64,000 nucleotides of DNA from Heterodera schachtii (Eukaryota > Nematoda > Chromadorea > Rhabditida > Heteroderidae). The position numbers and the translations under genes were made by a program. Location: the NCBI GenBank assembly GCA_023374025.1, contig SIJG01000040.1, positions 670,871 to 734,870 on the forward strand, in the 5' to 3' direction. The notes beneath the pieces are model-generated. The model was not told the DNA's origin, did no database searches, and worked only from the letters and a program-made list of their open reading frames with translations. How positions within the stretch are numbered: the first letter of the stretch is position 1; the number at the start of each line of letters is the position of its first letter. Below, piece after piece: positions 60,964-64,000 of the stretch.

Positions 60964-61124
60964 GGTAATAGTTCAGTTTGTCCCCTACCCCCTTTTTTCG
61001 AAAATTTTTTTCTTTTCAAAAGTCATAAAAACAGGAATTGGTCTAAATGGATGTCGTATTCATGATCAATGACCCCGAAAACCCCATATGGGGCAGGGGG
61101 AGGGGGGGAAACTGAACTATTACC
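60964..61124. mobile_element. 161-bp MITE in tandem unit 2
   Basis: Same element as 58535-58695, duplicated with the unit and flanked by the same tcaa. The G run is interrupted (ggggcagggggaggggggg) compared with the unit 1 copy. Confidence 0.75.
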
Positions 61125-61143
61125 TCAATTAATGGGCCCAAAC

Positions 61144-61238
61144 CGAGAAAAATTTGTCAATGTCCTCTTTCGCAAAGCACGATTGGACATATTGCGCCGG
61201 CACGGCGGTGAAGGTGGACGGTCCAAATTGGGACAAAG
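61144..61238 (-). pseudogene. Exon copy of the 62.9-kb helical protein, unit 2
   Basis: Same sequence as the unit 1 exon copy (AVPAQYVQSCFAKEDIDKFF), with the same cccaacag acceptor. Confidence 0.6.
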
Positions 61239-61292
61239 CTGTTGGGAAAAACAATTAGAAAAACTATAATTAAAACAATTAGCATACAAAAT

Positions 61293-62117
61293 ATTCGACC
61301 GTGAAGGTGGCCGACGAAAGGGAGAATAGGAAAAAATCTTAGACCTGTTGTTGCTTACCCCTTTTTTTGTCCGCCCAAATTGGGTTAAGCGTCGGCCATC
61401 GCTTCGCCTTTTTGACCACCTTATCAGCAGTTTTTTTTCTTGGCCAGAAATGATTTAAATTAATTGAAAAAATTAAAATTCCAATCTCTCTCACCACATG
61501 CCGTCGTTTTAGTGCCGGCGCTCCTCTAACTTTCGCATAACTGTGTGAAAAAATTTTTTTTTTCTTTCAAAGCCTTCATTTCTTTTACCGTTTTTTTGCG
61601 CCCATCGCTTGTTTTGTCGGCGTTTCGGCTTTGTCTGACCCTAAAAGTTTGAGTCCATGATTAAATGTTAAAAAACACAACCACCGCCCCTTTCCCCTCT
61701 TCTCACCTCCATGCTCTTGAATCTGCCCAAGCTGTCCCGCGGTGGCAGCACTCGTTTGGACCTGTCCGGCTCGGTGGTGGTCTTCACCAGCCCCTCCTTT
61801 GCTTTTCTGATCAACTTTTCGCGCTGTTCTTGGTCCCGGGTGGTCACAGCTTTGTCCAAATTAGTCTCAGCAATTGCACCGTAATTGATGTTGCTGTTGT
61901 TTTCGCTGGGTCGCAAAAAATTTGTTGTCAGAGTGAATTGGTTGTTTTTGGATGATGGTGTTTGCTGGAAAAAAATCAACAATTAGCAAAATTGGTAGAG
62001 TGTGGGGATGAAAAACTGCAAAAATTTGAAGAAAAAAAATATTAATCGACATGTGTACTTTTTTTAAATTTTCACGTAAAATTTCACTTTAAGCGAAGGG
62101 GTCCTGGCCGTGTAAAT
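61293..62117. repeat. Tandem unit 3, truncated
   Basis: Third copy, nearly identical to unit 1 in the 61.3-62.1 kb part, including the 59 bp missing from unit 2. Similarity stops after ctggccgtgtaaat at about 62117, inside the first exon block, where it is joined to the Glu-rich membrane-protein copy. Confidence 0.95.
61359..62117 (-). pseudogene. Basic protein of unknown family, copy 3, truncated
   Basis: Block two (61707-61964) is complete with its acceptor. Block three is 61495-61640. Block four begins at 61359 but its acceptor reads catttctg instead of catttcag, so the AG is lost. Block one is cut by the unit end and carries an extra T near 62090. Confidence 0.55.
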
Positions 62118-62121
62118 TTTT

Positions 62122-62358
62122 TCAGAAATTTCCTTCTATTTCCCTTGGCCGGCGACCCGCCCCCCCCCCCCCCCCACCTCTTTTACACCGGCCCCCCTCG
62201 ATGCGAAATGGCCAGACATTTTCTTCCATTTCTCGTCTTCCCTCTTCTTCATGATTAGCTTTTAAGCGCATTAAGAGAAGAAAAGCGGCGATGGCCAATC
62301 CAATTACATAATATATGGCTGTTTTGATTTTTGCATCAATCGCTTTGCTGATCATCGC
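62122..62358 (-). pseudogene. Partial copy of the Glu-rich membrane protein exon
   Basis: After a good acceptor (ttttttgcag) the minus strand reads AMISKAIDAKIKTAIYYVIG, then LAIAAFLLLM, a clear membrane-spanning segment, then RLKANHEEEGRREMEEN. The frame then runs through a run of 16 C bases into unrelated Gly/Arg sequence and stops near 62122. It is a truncated duplicate of the exon at 63797, but it keeps 20 bp in the membrane segment that the other copy has lost. Confidence 0.6.
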
Positions 62359-62483
62359 CTGCAAAATTTTTTTTTGTGTTATCCGGAATTCCCATTTTTT
62401 TAGAAAAGGCTATGCTTTCAATTATTTGCAAAATTTGAAAGCCTCATATAGGCTAATTTTAAAAAACTTTATTGAAACGCATT
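62220..62483. repeat. Duplicate of 63680-63923
   Basis: From ttccatttctcgtcttccct through gaattcccatttttttagaa to ctttattgaaacgcattt the two segments are almost identical apart from the 20-bp indel. It covers the membrane-segment exon and part of the preceding intron. Confidence 0.9.
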
Positions 62484-62567
62484 TTTTTACTGGTGGCACC
62501 AACCCGAAACTGCCTCGTCTTCATCCTCGGACCAACTTGTCTCAGCATCGTCCGGAGAAGGGCCAAC

Positions 62568-63129
62568 TCGGAAGCTGCTCCAAGGAGTTGGGTTTGCTTC
62601 GTCCGTTTTTGCTGATCAGTTGGAAAAGGTCGGCACAAAGGTCTGCCAACTCCGTGTCCGTCATGCTGTCAATGGCACCCTGAGATTTTTTTGGCCATTT
62701 TCGGAAAGTTATCATCAAAATCTTATTAGCTTATTAACCAACCTGAATGTGCAGTCCGGCCAATTCTCTGAGTTGCTTCTCCGTTTCCATGCCAGCCCCA
62801 AACTCATCGAGCAGTTCTGCAAAAACACAAAAAATGGTTAAATTTTTTCATGCTGGGACATTTTTTATAATTATGGCTGGCATTTGGCCCAACTGATCGA
62901 AAAAAAGGGGGGGGGGGGACAAACTGCACTATTACAAAAATTTCTAGGTAAAACGGTTGAGTGCTCTGCCTGTCAAAAAATCCCGCACTTCCTCTGCCAT
63001 TTGTGGCAAGCGCTGTTTGAAAAAGTTGTCAATGTCCTCTTTCGCAAAGCACGATTGGACATATTGCGCCGGTACGGCGGTGGAGGTGGACCCTCCAAGC
63101 CTCCGCCAATCCTTCTGTTCCCTCTTCAT
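62568..63129 (-). CDS. Helical protein of unknown family, three joined exons
   Basis: Exon 62955 to about 63109 reads AVPAQYVQSCFAKEDIDNFF then KQRLPQMAEEVRDFLTGRAL. Exon 62743-62816 follows gtttttgcag and reads LLDEFGAGMETEKQLRELAG. Exon 62568-62679 follows aatctcag and reads GAIDSMTDTELADLCADLFQ. Using a gtttta donor at 62954, both junctions keep the frame (phase 1, then phase 0). The donors gttggt and gttggc are weak but alike. The sequence is charged and helix-prone, with no signal peptide. I do not recognise the family. The 5' end is unclear: the Glu-rich repeat directly upstream is in another frame, and the true first exons may be lost or outside the window. Confidence 0.55.
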
Positions 63130-63710
63130 CCTCTTTCGCTTCTATTTCTCCTTTTTCCTCCTCTTCCTCATTCTCTTCCATTTCTTGTGTCCCCTCCTCT
63201 TCCTCATTTGCGCCCATTTCTTCTCTTTCCTGCTCTTCCTCCTCATTCGCTTTAATTTCCCCTCTTCCCTCTTCTCCATTATTCGCCTCCGCTAATCCTT
63301 CTCTTCTCTCTTCTTCCTCATTCTGTTCCATTTTTCGTGTTCGCTCTTCCTTCTGATTTGCTTCCATTTCTCCTTTTCCCTTTCATTCGCTTCCGTTTCT
63401 CGTCTTTCCTCCTCTTCCTCATATTTCTTGTGTTCCCTCCTCTTCCTCATTTGCTTCCATTTCTCGTCTTCCCTGCTCTTCCTCCTCATTCGCTTCCATT
63501 TCCCATCTTTCCTCTTCTCCATCATTCGCCTCCGTTAATCTTTCTCTTCCCTCTTCTTCCTAGTTCTCTTCCATTTCTTTTGTTTGCTCTTCCTCCTCAT
63601 TCGCTTCCATTTCCCCTCTTTCCTCTTCTCCATCATTCGCCTCCGCTAATCCTTCTCTTCCCTCCTCTTCCTCATTCTCTTCCATTTCTCGTCTTCCCTC
63701 TTCTTCATGA
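63110..63710. repeat. Coding-type minisatellite, Glu-rich on the minus strand
   Basis: A tract of tcttcctcctcattcgcttc, ctcttctccatcattcgcct and cctccgctaatccttctct words in variable order. On the minus strand it encodes imperfect repeats such as EEEEGREGLAEANDGEEERG. The cctccg(c/t)-aatc landmark recurs near 63110, 63287, 63529 and 63640, so the period is irregular. The long plus-strand Phe/Leu/Pro frames are its antisense. Confidence 0.85.
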
Positions 63711-64000
63711 TTAGCTTTTAAGCGCATTAAGAGAAGAAAAGCGTACATAATATATGGCTGTTTTGATTTTTGCATCAATCGCTTCGCTGATCATCGCCTG
63801 CAAAAATTTTTTTTTGTGTTATCCGGAATTCCCATTTTTTTAGAAAGCGCTATGCTTTCAATTATTTGCAAAATTTGAAAGCCTCATATAGGCTAATTTT
63901 AGAAAACTTTATTGAAACGCATTTAATTTTGCTAATAAAAATATTTTAATTTTCAAGAAACAACTGTACCTCAATTTCACGGAAATTCTCATTCACTTTG
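63110..64000 (-). pseudogene. Membrane protein with Glu-rich tail, partial at window edge
   Basis: The exon at 63970-64000 (KVNENFREIE) ends at a gtacag donor in phase 0. The next exon starts at 63797 with AMISEAIDAKIKTAIYYV in the same phase. Compared with the copy at 62358, 20 bp in the membrane segment are missing, which shifts the frame; a nearby in-frame restart (YAFLLLMRLKANHEEEG) is open into the Glu-rich repeat until a TAG at about 63560. The protein would be a single-pass membrane protein with a short membrane segment followed by an acidic cytosolic or lumenal tail. It continues past the right edge. Whether it is a damaged gene or an assembly error is open. Confidence 0.45.

Larger units (their letters stand above)
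58866..61292. repeat. Tandem unit 2 (2.43 kb)
   Basis: Head-to-tail copy of unit 1. It lacks 59 bp near 59498 that hold an exon acceptor and sixteen codons in units 1 and 3. Confidence 0.95.

Noticed and set aside
63029..63714. Plus-strand Phe/Leu/Pro-rich frames of 112-125 codons
   Set aside because: They are antisense to the Glu-rich minisatellite, which has the more sensible reading on the minus strand.
1..64000. tRNA, rRNA or other structured RNA genes
   Set aside because: I looked for the T-loop ggttcga-type words and cloverleaf spacing and saw none in a convincing context. A covariance-model search would be decisive.

Overview
The window looks like nuclear DNA of a metazoan, most likely a plant-parasitic tylenchid nematode, with cyst nematodes as the first guess. 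This is inference. It rests on short introns (58 to 340 bp), a possible GC-AG intron, and BTB/POZ fragments whose N-terminus (VDQMKLMLSTGDYADVHF) resembles the expanded BTB families of those nematodes. There is no bacterial operon structure, and I saw no tRNA, rRNA or CRISPR array.

The window has two halves. Bases 1 to about 48,000 are an extremely AT-rich gene desert. Nearly all of it is a mosaic of old, diverged repeats, the same modules returning at 25-28, 31-33, 36-37, 40-41 and 43-46 kb. Embedded in it are sharper objects: three 46-bp tandem units at 55-192, a GA/CT inverted satellite at 1764-2090, an 861-bp palindromic foldback element at 11088-11948, an array of 16-bp TTTCGACAG units at 23.7 kb, a 1.05-kb tandem duplication at 25.2-27.2 kb, and a 913-bp element at 29462-30374 with a perfect 8-bp target-site duplication. 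I found no convincing intact gene here, only one possible terminal exon (24.7 kb) and a 60-bp exon-like scrap at 41.4 kb.

From 48.5 kb the GC content rises and coding-like sequence appears. At 48.8-49.6 kb there are BTB/POZ fragments in shuffled order. At 49.6-52.6 kb lies a transposon graveyard: a PIF/Harbinger transposase C-terminus next to a Myb/SANT-like segment, then gag and protease of a Ty3/Gypsy-like LTR retrotransposon with its primer-binding site and LTR end. At 53.8-54.8 kb is a plus-strand multi-exon gene candidate. On the minus strand at 55.1-56.2 kb a three-exon model encodes a 93-residue protein, with a hAT-like MITE in its first intron.

Bases 56.2-62.1 kb are a head-to-tail array of a roughly 2.43-kb unit (about 2.3 full copies plus a leading fragment). 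Each unit carries minus-strand remnants: a GET1/WRB-like sequence, the first part of an NME6-like nucleoside diphosphate kinase, a four-exon basic protein of unknown family, and a small MITE. Each copy has different lesions, so no copy looks intact. From 62.1 kb to the edge are minus-strand exons of a helical protein of unknown family and of a membrane protein with a Glu-rich, minisatellite-encoded tail that continues beyond the window. No pathway can be assigned across the window; its clear theme is gene decay through tandem duplication and transposon insertion.
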